From: Laburnicola sp. R22_1
Taxonomy: Eukaryota > Ascomycota > Dothideomycetes > Pleosporales > Didymosphaeriaceae
Direction: 5' to 3'
Length of the DNA stretch: 64,000 bases
Assembly: GCA_014281115.1 (NCBI GenBank)
Contig: JACONQ010000007.1
Span: forward strand, 3,038,001-3,102,000
Every line of letters begins with the position of its first letter. The stretch's first letter is position 1. Below are positions 21,993-34,251 of this stretch, piece after piece. The position numbers and the translations under genes are program-made. The notes below the pieces were generated by a model. The model saw only the letters and a program-made list of their open reading frames with translations, was not told the DNA's origin and did not search any database.

Positions 21993-23299
21993 TACTGTGT
22001 CCGTGCACTCAACGCCCGGATTCAGTCAACGCCCCGCTGAACGCAAACCACCCCAAATTTCAACACGCCATAACGCCACTAATATGAGCTCAATTGAGGC
22101 TGTAATTAAAGAAATAGAATTGCTAAGGTTAGAAGAATCTTTCTCTTATACTAAGATCGCTAGCAAGCATGGCGTTGATCGAAGTACGCTGTTGCGAAGG
22201 CACCAAGCGATTCAAACGACGCGTGCAACTGCGGGGTTTAACTGACGGAAACTCAGTCCCTAACAAGAGCAGGAGCTTGTACAATACATTGAAGGGCTTA
22301 CAGCGCGTCACTTGCCACCTATAAGAGAGATGATACGAAATTTCGTGTTAACAATAGCTAAGGAGCTAGTGAGCGAGAGCTGGGTTACTCGCTTCATTAA
22401 CCAACACAACATCTATCTGATCTCTTAATGGGCAGCTGGTATGGACAGCAATCGCCACCAAGCCGACTTAGGGGATAAATACAGCCTGTATTTTGATCTC
22501 CTGGGTGCCAAAATCAAGGAATATGACATCGAGCCTCGTCACACGTATAATATGGATGAAAAAGGCTTCTTAATTAGTATCACTAGCCGATCAAAACAAG
22601 TGTTTAGCAGACAAATGTGGGAGAATAAGGAGGTTATAGCATCTCTCTAAGATGGCTCTTGTGAATGGATTACCCTCCTAGCGTGTGTTTGCGCTGATGG
22701 ATCAGCCTTGCTGCCAAGCCTTATCTATTAGGCTACTAATAAGGCTATACAATTAAGCTGGGTAGAGGATATTAAGGCAGGAGAGCACTTAGTACACATT
22801 TCCTCGTCGCCTTCAGGCTGGACAAACAACAATATTGGCCTTGCCTGGCTTAAATAGGTGTTTGATCGCTACACCAAGGCAAAAGCTTGACAGTCTTACT
22901 GGTTACTTATCCTTAATGGCTATAGATCTCACGTTACTATGGATTTTATCGACTATTGCGACCGTAACAGGATACTCCTAGCCATCTTCCCCCCTCATTC
23001 AACCCACACGCTTCAGCCACTTGATGTGGTTCTATTTAAGCCTCTATCAACTGCGTACTTAAAGGAGCTATCAGATCACCTCCACCAGAGCCAGGGACTC
23101 CTCCCTATTAAGAAAGGGGACTTCTTCCCTCTATTCTGGGAGGCCTGGACAAGCTCTTTTAAGGAGGAGACGATACTTAAGTCTTTTGAAGCAACAGGCA
23201 TATCACCATTCAACCCACAACACCAACTTTTCGATTTTTAGATATCCTCTCTAGAGACCCTAATAATCCCAGCAACTGAACAAGCTCACCACGCTGATT

Positions 23300-24990
23300 C
23301 CGGGAGTACCTCTAACGTCCGCCTAGCCCTCCGCGCAACCGCGCAAAGGAGCTTGTCAGGATGGCAGAGTCTCCCTCCTCCCAGCACACAGGGTCCCCAG
23401 ACCCAGAGATCCCGCAGCAGCTTTATACACGCGCCCCAAGACGGCCCTAGAAGGACATGCATCACTATGCACCCCTTCTAAGCAGCCAGAACCCCAGTGG
23501 GGGCGCTCCTAAACCTCGCGTCTCTGATGCCGTCCAACGCCACATCACCAAGACTCAGCAGATTGCCCAGCTATAGAACACTATCACTACGGCTTTCGCA
23601 GCAGCAATAGACTAACACGCAAAGAGCTACACTAACCCTTAAGAAGCCAAGATTGCTAAGGAGCTGCAGCAGAGAGTTATTCAGGCTCTAACCTCGCTCC
23701 CCCCAAGCAACTCCCCCCCTAGCTCCCGCTAGAGCAGCGACACCAGTCACAGCAACCCTAGGAGCCAAAAGTCGGGACGCCGCTCTTGGGCGAACGTAGC
23801 CAGAGACCCCCAGATCTCAGATAGGGGTGGCAGTCAGCCCCTAATCCCTGCTAAGCCCCAGCCCAACCCGCCTATTAAGCCAAAAGAAGACAATTGAATA
23901 TTTGTAGCCATCTCTAACCCGGCAATGCAACTACAACAACCCTCACCCTTTGCGATAAGGCAGGCAATATGTAAGAGCATAGCAGGACTCACCCTTAAAG
24001 ACATACCTACCGCATTACCAATTAACACAGGCTAGGCAATTACTCTAGCAAATAAGAACATCTAGGGCCAACTTCTAACTTAAGAAAACTAGAAACTTCT
24101 AGTAAGAGCGCTAGGCGGAGACGCGGTGAAGATCCCTAAACGCTAGATCAACTACGCAGTACAAGGAGTACCCAGCTCTTTCTAGACCTTGGACGGCACA
24201 GAACTACTAACTACTACCTAGCTAGTAGAAGAAAAGGTCTGCTCGCAAACAGGCAAGTAGCTAGTTAGTTATAGGACCTTATAGTATAGGGCAAATTAGC
24301 ATAGCCTCACAACCTGGATTGTTTTATACAAGGAGCCAGTCCGCTTGTTCTAGCTCTTTAGCACTAGCCAATTCTTAAAGGAAATCTACAAGTATCCCAC
24401 CATATAGTAATATAACCCAGGCTGCCAGGGATACTGTAACGCTGCCCGCTGTACCCAAGTAGCCCGCTGTGCACACTGCGGGGACCGCACGGATAGACAC
24501 CAAGGACAGTACGGGGACAGTTGCGCCCACAAAGCTATGTGTGCCAACTATTATAGCCCTCATCCAGCTAGTCACACCAACTGCCCGGCAGCCCCTCGCC
24601 GGGTCAACAGACACATCACTAAGCCTATAAAGACCGAGCTGAAGGCTATTCGTCGCGCAGGCAAAATAGCACAGCAGCACCTCTACAGGACAGCTAAAGT
24701 GGCCCTTAGACAGGCAGCACTTCAGCCTGAAGCTCCTCCTATAGAGGTATTAGAGATAGTGCCTTCCCACCTTTCTACCTAGAGGCAAGAAGGAAATAGC
24801 AGGGCTACACCTTCTATAACTACTGCCTCCTATGCATCCTCCTCTACTACTAGCAGAGAAAAGAGACCAAGGCAGGCCGCTATAGGCTAGAGGAGCCTTA
24901 ATGTAGGACAACTATCTGCCAGCAGCATTCGTCCACAATTAACTATCCACACTAACCTGTCTACCTTAGAGAGGGAAGACGCTAGCATAA
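23300..24990 (+). pseudogene. LINE ORF1 (Gag-like, zinc-knuckle protein) remnant
   Basis: RNA-binding ORF1-type protein. Between 24423 and 24610 it has closely spaced Cys/His clusters (CQGYCNAARC, CAHCGDRTDRHQGQ, CAHKAMCANY, HTNC) typical of two to three zinc knuckles near the ORF1 C terminus. Upstream is Pro/Ser-rich with frequent TAG codons. Boundaries are approximate. Confidence 0.6.
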
Positions 24991-25199
24991 GCGATAACCC
25001 GCTATTATCATATTAGAACACCCTTACAACATCCCAGCTAACACTAGGCATTAATAGCCTAGCCTACTAAGCAACTAACTTTGTGTATACTGGGCCAATG
25101 TTAGCAGGAGCTTACCCTGGCACATTATAATACTAGAGGTGGCCTTTTAAAAGGGCATAGATATTATGTGTGTTTAAGAGCCCTTTATATGTGCCAACT

Positions 25200-28100
25200 T
25201 AAGAACTTCCACCTACCCTGGTTTTACACACCTAGCACCCATCAGCACCTAGGACAGCCCTAACACGCTAGGCTTAGCCTGCCCTAGGGTAATAACCTAC
25301 ATCCGCAAAGGATGCCACCTACAATACCAGGCTAGAAAGAGCCTCAACCACCTAGACATACTATGGGCTATAGTAAACAGAGTTGCTATACTTAACTGCT
25401 ACAGACAGCCACACACCCCACACGTTATCTAATACGTCACACATCTTATACCCCCTTAACTCTGCCTTATAGAAGGAGACTTTAACGCTAGACATGAATC
25501 CTTTAAGCCTACTATTACTACAGCTAATAGAGGCGTGGAGCTAGCTAGATAGGCTACTAACGCGTCTATAGACTACATTGGTGTGCCAGGGCAGCTAACA
25601 CACTACGCTAGCCATGTCCTTAACCTTACCTTCTCTAATATCCCATTTGCCCAGTCTACTGTTAATGCTAGCATATATAGCGGCTTAGACCATAAGACAA
25701 TAGTAACCTCTATCCCTATCTCTAGGCTAGGCACTCCGCATCTAGAGCAGTACCACTTCAGAGTCCCCAAGGCAAGCCTACCTAAATTCGCTGGGCTAGT
25801 AGAGATAGGTGTCCAGAGCATCCCAGACCCGCTTACAACACTAGACGCAGCACAGCTAGAGGAATGTGTCACGCTGCTTACAGAGACCATACAGCACTCT
25901 GTATAGACAGCAGGCAAGCCTGACCGCAAGGAAGGCCGTGCGGCACTATAGTGGACTAAGGAGTGCAAAACTGCTTACCAGGCCTACAAACATGCTAGAC
26001 AGCTCTGCTCTGGCAGTCTACAGAAGGAGAGGCAGGCCTTCAAGACTACCGTCCGACAGGCCAAGAGGCAGTACTAGCGGCATGTTATTAACAATGCCAA
26101 AGACGACAAGGACCTATTTAAGATCATTGCCTAGCACAAGCTTACACTAGAGAACCAGGACACTCCTCTTATAGTAAACAACACAACAATATTAGACCCC
26201 CTAGAGAAGGCAAAAGCTCTTAGAGAGGAAGTCCTTAACCGGTACACAGCAGAGGATGACCTCAGACACTACCCAGACTAGGAGATAGCAGATACCCTCC
26301 CATAGAGCACACACATCTCACTAGAGGAATGTGAGCGAAACACAATAGGGGTCTCAAGCACCTCACCAGGTACTAATCGCTCTACTGTGCGACTACTCCA
26401 AGCCTGCTAGGCTTAGGTTGGGGAATTCATACGAAGGGTCTTCCAGCGATGTCTTGAGCTCAACCACTTCCCAGCACAATAGAAGCTTGCAGAGGTAGCA
26501 ATAATACCTAAGACAGGGAAGACAGACCAATCGTCGCCCCGCTCCTGGAGACCTATAGCGCTTCTCTCGTGCATCGGAAAGGGACTTGAACGAACAGTAG
26601 CCAGAAGAATCGCGTGGACCGCCATAACACACAAGATCCTTAGCCCCTAGCATAGCAGCGCCCTTCCAAAGCGCTCTGCAACCAACCTTACTGCAGCATT
26701 CACCTACAACACTGAAGCAGCATAGGTACTTAGAAAGCATGTCACTATAGTCACCCTAGATGTGCAAGGCGCCTTTAATGCGCTCCTAAAGAACCGCCTG
26801 CTATACTAGATGGCCCAACAGGGCTAGCTACAAAGAACTATGCTCTTTGTAGACTCATTCCTCACTAACTAGAAGGTTCAAGTCCGCCTTGGACAGGTCA
26901 CTACCCCTAGCTACCCTGTCGCCTATAGCACACCTTAAGGCTTACCTCTCTCACCTGTACTATACACACTATATCTAGTAGAGCTACTATCTATAAACAC
27001 AGAATAGAGGTTTGGATATGCAGACAATATATGTCTATACTAGGCCTCACACTCTATAGACAACAACATCGAGCTCCTAGCATCAGATCTAAGGCAGATT
27101 AGAGCATAGGGTGAGACTAACAAGGTCACCTTTGCCCCAGAAAAGCAGGAAATAATACACCTAACTAGACAGCGGAGCAACTACGCACCACTATATATTA
27201 TAGACAAGCAGCTCACAATCTACCCTATTCTCCCAGGTGAAGAGCACAGCCAGCTAGCCCTGCGTTAGTTAGGAGTGTAGTTTGACCGCAGACTTACCTT
27301 TAGACAACACGTAGCCACACGCACTGCAAAAGCTGCTAGGGTAGCTCATCATATTCGCAGTCTGGCCAGGACCACCTATGGACCACCAGCTAGCTCCCTC
27401 CGCAAGGCCACTATTGCCTGTGTATACCCGTCGCTTCTGTACGGGACAGAATGCTAGTACAGAGGCCGCACTAAGCAGCCACATACACTCAAACCAGGCA
27501 GGTCACAAGAGGTTAGCGCTTACGTTAGATAGCACATAGCTGCTATAGACAAGACACTAGCCATAGCAGCAAGGGGCATTCTACCAGCGTGGAGAACAAC
27601 CCCTACAGCTGCACTCTTCCGCGACGCCAGACTACTGTCTGCAGTAGTGGCACTAGAGGAAGCTAAAATTAGATTTACAACCCACTTACGCACTACAGAT
27701 GCAGACCATCCTCTCACTAGGCGCACATTAGTACATATAGTAAATAGGGGTGTAAAAATAGGACAACCACAGCAAGTTAAGACCAAAGTCCAACAGATAG
27801 CATCTCTTCTACCAGAGATCCTTAGGACTACACTCACAGCCCCTCACTACTCAAGTGGCTGCCGAATTAACCCAACACTTGGCATAGATAAGAAGACTGC
27901 AGCTAAGGCTTTCAATATATAGTGGGCCCATCTCCCACCACTAGACGTGACTATCTTCTTAGATGGCTCTAAACAGTACACAAAGGAAGGAGGAAAGCGG
28001 GTCACTTACGGCTTTGCAGTATATCAGAACGGAAAGCAACTGCAGACTAGACGCGGGTCGCTCAACTCTACCTCGCACGTCTTTGACGCTAAGGCAGTAG

Positions 28101-28720
28101 GAGCATAGAGAGGCCTCCAGCACACCATAAGACAACCAGAGTTCAATACCCGTTAAATCTGGCTGTGCATAGACAGCACCTCAGTTATATAGTGTCTAAG
28201 GGGCGACGCACCCCCTACCTCTTAATAGGCCTTTCTAGAGTGCTACAGCGCTATAGAGACTCACAATATCTCTATCAAATAGGCCCCTAGACACCTAGGC
28301 ATTAAAGGAAATAAGGCAGCAGACAGATTAGCTAACCTAGAAGCCCAACACCTATTACCTACAACAGGTAAAGCTGCTCTGCCTACACTCTTAGGTATCA
28401 AGACAATTGCTCGCAAGACATCACAACACACACAACAGATCTAGTGGTCTAAAAAGAAGAACAAACTCTCTAGATGGTACAAAAGCTGGCACCTAGACTA
28501 CGCACCACGCAGTAGTCTAAAGGAACTAGACCTACTAAGAGCTATCCTAGCTAGACTGCTTTCTATCTGGTCTAGACATAGGGATTTTGCCTAGTACTAC
28601 TAAAAATACAACCACAAGAATGCAAACCTCACCTGCTCATATAGACAGGACAAGACACCCAAGCACCTCGCGCTTTGCCGCAAGACTCTAGGGACGTTTA
28701 GCAGATGGCCACTTCGACCA
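25200..28720 (+). pseudogene. LINE ORF2 (endonuclease, reverse transcriptase, RNase H) remnant
   Basis: Order of domains: APE-type endonuclease with GDFNARH near 25475-25500 and the LDHKTIVTSIPI-type block near 25690. Reverse transcriptase follows from about 26500, with PIALLSCIGKGLERTVARR, TLDVQGAFNAL and GYADNICLY (27014-27043; usually YADD, so the second Asp is changed to Asn). RNase H lies at about 27945-28330 (TIFLDGSKQYTKEGGKRV, CIDST, RHLGIKGNKAADRLAN). Stops are mostly TAG in place of Gln or Trp. The stretch open at 27647-27922 joins RT and RNase H. Confidence 0.82.
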
Positions 28721-28914
28721 CCTATACCGCCATCCAGCCAGGCTGATGGCCTAGCGTACACTGCAGCACTAATAAGGGAGCCAGAGTTCTTTAGAGCCTT
28801 TACCAAACTAACGCAGTACTACACCAGGATCTGCCCCCGCTAGCTCTTGCAGCCCTACAAAAGCAACAGGCAATGCAGCACCTAGTGGAACTAGGTCCAG
28901 CACAAGAGCTGCAA

Positions 28915-28985
28915 TACTCCTCACCCCTCTTCCTCTCTTTCTCTCCCCCCGCCCCCCCTACACACACACACTCTCTCTCTCTTAG
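28915..28985. repeat. Pyrimidine-rich and CA/CT microsatellite in the LINE 3' region
   Basis: CTTCCTCTCTTTCTC, a C-run interrupted by one G, then (AC)n followed by (TC)n. Confidence 0.85.
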
Positions 28986-30137
28986 CACATAGATGCCTCA
29001 AAATGCAAGGAAATCACCCTAATGTACACGCACTGCTCAGTCTCTCCAACTAGAAGGGGAGCTGTAGTTCTGAAATGGTAGCAATACCCGCGCAGGCAAG
29101 AAATGCTTTCTAGGGTAGTGTGTTAGCACTGCAATTCCATAGCTTAGCACGTCGTATATGCCCTTCGGGAGGCGAGATGGTGGACTTAATCCCCATCAAC
29201 TAGACGAAAAATGAATACCAACCAACCAACCAACCATTTAACCCAGAGGTTATACTCAAAAGGTTCACCAACACTACCCTAGATGAGCAGGAATCGCGAG
29301 AGAGCTCTACATTAGTACTCAGCGGATCTAACTGGCGTAAACTAGACCGCCTTGTACGATCCGCAGTAGAAGATCAGAGTAGTAAGGACGCGCAGAAGCT
29401 TAGCCGCTCACTCCACCACATCTCAGTTCAAAATGAGTTACTTCACCATGAGATTACTGGGTTAAGAGAGGCTCTTACTACAAAAAAGAAGCACAAGAAG
29501 AAGGGAAAACCTCTAGATCTGCAACAACGTCAAGAGTACTATAGGGGGGCGGTTTTCTGGTCACCAAGGAAGGTTAGGGAGGCTCGCGTACGTCAGTCTG
29601 TAAAGGAACAAGAGGAGAAGGAGCAGAAGCTTCAAAAAGCTGAGAAGGCTGAGTTAAAGAAGGCAGCTAAGCTATGCAAGGAGAAAATTGCAGAGGAGAA
29701 GCGTGTGGCGAGGGAGGCAGCCAAGGTAGCCAAGGAGAAGGAGAAGGCTAAGAAGGCAGCAGAGCGTGCTCGCCAGAGAGAAGCTCGCGACAATGCAAAA
29801 GCTCTACAATCTACCCAAAAGGGTAAGAGAAAGGCCTCGCAGCCATCTATACAAAGCAACAAGCGTCAGAAACGCGTAGTTAATACTATAACTACTTAGG
29901 AGGCTTTAGGTGCCGCATCAGCAGCTCCACCCAAGACCACGCGGCACAGCCGCAACGTTAAGCTTCCAAGTAAATATAAGTAGCACAGGTGAATCGCAAG
30001 CATCAAAATAGTACTCTACTACAAAATCTCGTAATAATAGCGATTTTGTGTGGCTCTGCAGCCTTATTTTAGTTAAGCTGCTATGGTGTTCAGCGGGGCG
30101 TTGACTGAATCCGGGCGTTGAGTGCACGGACACAGTA

Positions 30138-32253
30138 CCCGTTTTTCTCGCTTGACGCACGGGCTCACCTGACGCACACTTTTCCAAAAATCCCCACAAT
30201 TGAAATAGATGTAGCTCCACCAATATGGACCCGATTGAGCAGGCGCTGGCATCTTTGAAATCCTTAGAGCTTGGAGGAAAAGTTAATATCGCGCAGACAG
30301 CAAAAAAGTATAGTATTAAACGATCTACGCTATCGCGAAGGTGGCGCGGTGTACAGGGCTCCCGTGCAGCCCAATATGAGAATCAACGACTTCTCAACAA
30401 CCGTCAGGAGCTAGAGCTGGTACAATACGTTGACGAGCTCTGCCAGCGAGGGCTACCGCCTACGAGAAACATGCTACGCAACTTTGCTACTAAAATAAGC
30501 GGTAAATAAGCGGGAAGCTCTTAGCCAGATCAGTTCATTAAGCGTCACTATCTCGACCTAGTATTAAAATGGACAAATAGCATGAACAAGGATAGGAAGA
30601 GAGCTAATTCTGCCTTCAAGTACGCACTCTATTTCGAGCTCTTAAAGCGTAAGATCGAGCAGTACGAGATTAAGCCACAGCACACCTACAATATGGACAA
30701 GAAGGGCTTCCTCATCGGCGTACTATCAAAGATGAAGCGGGTGTTCTCTCAACAGAGGTATAAGGAGGGGGGAACTAGGCAAATAATTCAGGACAGCAAT
30801 CGTGAATGGATTACGACAATTGCTTGCATATGCGCTAATAGATCGTCTCTATCCCTAGGCCTTATCTACCAGGCTGTCTCGGGCAATATTTAAGACTCAT
30901 AGCTGCAGGATTTTGATCCTACAATACACACGGCCTTCTTTACTTCCTCTCCTAGCGGATAGACAAACAATAACCTTAGGCTTTAATAGTTAAAGACTAT
31001 CTTTAATCAAGAGACTAAATCAAAGGTTCGACCGCAACAGTATCAACTGCTTATCCTTAATAGCCATAGCTCCCACATCAATATAAAGTTTATTAAGTAC
31101 TGCGACAACAACAAGATCCTCCTAGCAGTCTATCCTCCTCATAGTACTCATACGCTGCAGCCGCTTGACGTCACTCTGTTCAGGCCACTCTCACAAGCCT
31201 ACTCGTACGAGGTAGCACGATTTATGGAGGAATCTCAAGCCTTCTCTGCACTTACTAAGCGAGACTTCTTTCGCATGTTCTAGACTGCGTAGGAGAAAGC
31301 TTTTACTGCAAAGAATATCCTCTCTAGCTTTAAATCGTATAGCCTTCACCCCTTCAAGCCAGAGGTCATCTTGGAACAATTTAGCCACACTAAGGCTAAG
31401 AGACCATTATCCAGCGAGAGCTCGAGGTCTGTCCTTACAGCTAACAATTGGAGGAAGGTTACTAAGATTCTACAAGCAGTTGTTGACAACGTATATAACT
31501 CCAAGGCTAAGCTGCTCTTACAAACAATTCACTCGCTCTCTACTTAAAATATAATGTTAAAACTTAAGGTTTAAGGCCTTAAAAAAGCGCTAGTTAATAA
31601 GAAGAAGCGTCGGAAGAGAGGCAAAGCGCTCCAGCTTAAGCAGCCTCTAGTTCAGAATAGTAGTGCTATCTTTTAGAGCCCAAACAAGGTGCAGCTAGCG
31701 CGTAAGCATAAAACTCAAAAGGCAGAGGCAGCAAAGGCAGAGAGGCTCTAAAAAGAGGAGGATAGTTAGCGCAAGGCAATTAAGAAAGCCAAGAAGCAAC
31801 AAGCTTTAGAGGAGAGGCGTCGTATAAAGGCTACTGCAAAGGAGATCCAGCTTCAAGAGCAAGCGCAGAAGCAGCAGGAAAAGGAGGACAATAGACAGGC
31901 TCAGCTTGCTGCTGCGCAGCTTCAAAAGGACATCCAATTTGCTAAACAGGCTAGAAAAGCAAGGAAGCAGCAGTCTATTGTCCCTCAGAAGGTTCGTGGC
32001 AGCGAGCAATTGGTTGTTGAGGTCATTGAGGCCCCGCAGGCGACAAATCGTCAGGGGCGGCATATCAACCTCCCTACAAGATATCGTGATTAGATAATCA
32101 AGTAGACTTTTTCGCCATACTTAATTGCCTACTACTGTTCAAAATTAGACAATATAGAGATTTGTGTGAGGCTCAGTAGCTTCAAAAGCATTTGACGATG
32201 TTCGGCAAAAACCGTGCGCCAGGTGAGCCCGTGCGTCAGGCGAGAAAAACGGG
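30138..32253 (+). mobile_element. Pogo-type DNA transposon E4, full length, inactive
   Basis: 2116 bp between TA at 30136-30137 (shared with E3) and 32254-32255 (shared with E5). Termini are CCCGTTTTTCTCGC at both ends, followed by TGACGCACGGGCTCACCTG and a second TGACGCAC or TGGCGCAC block. The junction with E5 reads GGGTACCC, one element end on each side of the TA. Confidence 0.93.
30225..32093 (+). pseudogene. Pogo/DDE transposase of E4, 623 codons, RIP-killed
   Basis: The start is ATG at 30225 (MDPIEQALASLKSLELGGKV). The helix-turn-helix region is open to 30509 (QYVDELCQRGLPPTRNMLRN). The core has the YNMDKKGF Asp, N279 (LLILNSHSSH; catalytic Asp lost) and D315 (TLQPLDVTLFRPLS). A long Gln/Lys/Ala coiled C terminus ends at a TAG at 32091-32093. 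More diverged from E1/E2 than those are from each other. Confidence 0.9.
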
Positions 32254-32341
32254 TACCCTAGCTTGGCAGTCCGTGCAACGCGTCACTCCATGCAACACCC
32301 CAACATAATCGCTCATGAGGCTATAGGCCACAAACATGAGG

Positions 32342-32438
32342 CTCTGCGTGACTGTGAGGCGGATGCAATACTCAGATTATTAATATCTGCTTGGTATTTT
32401 AATGATTCGGCCTCTGCGTGACTGTGAGGCGGATGCAA
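32342..32438. repeat. 27-bp direct repeat, 70-bp period, at the 3' end of E5
   Basis: CTCTGCGTGACTGTGAGGCG and the next seven bases occur at 32342-32368 and 32412-32438. The second copy is inside the transposase tail and the first is just beyond its stop, so the C-terminal coding end has been partly duplicated. Confidence 0.85.
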
Positions 32439-34251
32439 CAGATAAGGCCTTATTAATATCTACAGCCTCACGCTGAGCCTATTTCTTCTTAATAGATCTA
32501 CTAGAAGGCTTTAAGGCCTTCTTATTACCCTTTTAGGATAATCTGATACGTTTCTGAAGTTGACTTTGTGCCTTGCGGGCCTGTTGTTTAAGACGTTAAT
32601 CTGCAGCCTTATTGGCCCTCTGCTTTGCGCGCGCATCTCTAGCAGCTGCTTGAGCAATACGCCTCTCCTAGAGAAGTCTTGCCTTGAGCTGCTGGCTGGA
32701 CCGACGAGTCTCTGCTTGCTCACTTTTTTAAAGCTGTTTTTGCTAATCCTCTATATCTTTTTAGTGTTGACGATCGCGGGCCCGCTACACGCTATAAGGT
32801 GACCAGAAAACAGCTCCACCATAATACTCATCTGGCTAATTAAGAGGTAAAGGCCTGCCTCGCTTTAAGCGCTTCTTCTGTATCGATAGGGCCTCGCGGA
32901 GGCCATTATTTTCATGCTCTAAAAGCTGTTTCTGTACAGAGATATGGTGTACAGTTCGACTAAGCTTCTTGGCCTTATTATCTCCGCCTGTATCCACAGC
33001 GGCCCTTAGTAGCCTATCGATCTTTCTCCAATCTGAAGCACTAAGTACTAAGGTTAAGCTTTCTTGTGATCCTTGCTTAGATAGTTAAGACTGATCAAAT
33101 CTATTAAGTATAGTTGTTGGATCGAGCGGGGAGATGCCTATAGCTTTAAAGGCCTGGAGGATCAATGGCTGCCTTATTGTATTGACCTAGGCCTGCCAGA
33201 ATAGGCTAAAGAAACCTCTCTTAGCGATTGAGGCCAGTCCCTAGCTGTTGTTTATGAAGGCTAATAGCTTGTTTAAATATGCTGTTAATAGAGGCTTAAA
33301 GACGCAGATATTAAGAGGCTGCAACGTATGCGTAGAATGAGGTGGATATATAGCTAGCAGGATCCTATTGCAATCATAAAAGTTAATAAAGTCTATTGTG
33401 ATATAAGATCTATGGCCATTAAGGATTAATAGCCGATACGATCGTCCAGATTTTGGCTTTGTGAGCCAATTAAACACCTGTTGCAGCTATGCAAGGCCGA
33501 TCTAATTATTGCTCTAGCTAGATTCTAATACTGTAATAAAGGCCTAATAGTGTTTAGGATTAATATCCTTAGCCCAGCTTAATTGTATGTTAATAGAGCT
33601 GGCCTAATAGATAAGACCTAGGGCTAAGGCAGATCCGTCGGCGCATATATAAGCTATGATCAATATCCACTTACAGCTGCTATTTTGTATTACTTGCCTT
33701 ACAGTCTTGGCCTTGTATAGAGGCCTATTAAAGATCCTCTTGGAGTGGGAGGTGATGCTAAGCAGGAAGCCTTTCTCGTCCATATTGTACGTATCTCGAG
33801 CCTTAATCTGATATTGTTCAATCTTACGCTGTAAGAGCTCGAAGTAGAGCTTATATTTGGCTAGAGAATTAGCTTTGTGGCGATTGTTGTTGATGCCGGC
33901 CGTCTATCAAGATATTAAGGATTCCTTGTTCCGCCGTACAAAGCGATTAACCTAGGATATTAAGATCTGCTTTTTAGCTATATGTGAAGCAAAGCTCTGT
34001 ATCATCTGCCTTGTAGGAGGAAGGCCACGTTTGGTAAGCTGTTTGATATATTGTAGAAGCTCTACTTCTTGTTGTTGGCTGATATTTCGACGCGCGGAGT
34101 TGGCAGCTGCACCTGCTTGTGTGACGCCTTAGTGCCAACGCGTTAGTGTAGAAGTCACAACACCGTGATCCTTTGCAACCTGTCTATATGAGAAAGATTC
34201 TCCTGGCTCTCGCGATTCGATTGCTGCTATCGCAGCCTCAATTGGATCCAT
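32380..34251 (-). pseudogene. Pogo/DDE transposase of E5, 624 codons, RIP-killed
   Basis: The start is ATG at 34251 (MDPIEAAIAAIESREPGESF). The helix-turn-helix has YRQVAKDHGVVTSTLTRWH. The catalytic core around 33241-33477 has two lost Asp residues: N278 (LLILNGHRSY) and N314 (TLQPLNICVFKPLL). The first Asp (YNMDEKGF type, near 33780) is kept. The frame ends in TAA TAA at 32382-32377. It has more stop codons than E1-E4. Confidence 0.9.

Larger units (their letters stand above)
23218..29232 (+). mobile_element. Non-LTR retrotransposon (LINE with APE endonuclease, RT and RNase H; Tad-like)
   Basis: A 6015-bp insertion in E3 flanked by a 13-bp duplication: ACCATTCAACCCA at 23205-23217 and ACCATTTAACCCA at 29233-29245, differing by one C-to-T. 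The 3' end is a short CCAA repeat (about 29216-29232) in place of a poly-A tail. It contains an ORF1 with zinc knuckles and an ORF2 with endonuclease, reverse transcriptase and RNase H regions. It is heavily RIP-mutated. The Tad-clade suggestion rests on domain order and fungal host only. Confidence 0.88.
22084..29983 (+). pseudogene. Pogo/DDE transposase of E3, 624 codons after removing the LINE
   Basis: The N-terminal part (22084-23217) starts MSSIEAVIKEIELLRLEESF and reaches FEATGISPFNP. The C-terminal part (29246-29983) resumes at EVILKRFTN and ends in a long Lys/Ala/Glu coiled region, then a basic tail rich in Arg/Lys (SNKRQKR). The core has the YNMDEKGF Asp, N278 (LILNGYRSH; second Asp lost) and D314 (TLQPLDVVLFKPLS). 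Scattered TAA/TAG codons interrupt it. Removing the LINE plus one target-duplication copy restores the reading phase exactly, which supports the insertion boundaries. Confidence 0.9.
21995..30135 (+). mobile_element. Pogo-type DNA transposon E3, split by a LINE
   Basis: Bounded by TA at 21993-21994 (shared with E2) and 30136-30137 (shared with E4). Both ends start CTGTGTCCGTGCACTCAACG, followed about 14 bp later by a second TCAACGCC-type block. Without the LINE at 23218-29232 and one copy of its 13-bp target duplication the element is about 2.1 kb, like its neighbours. Confidence 0.9.
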
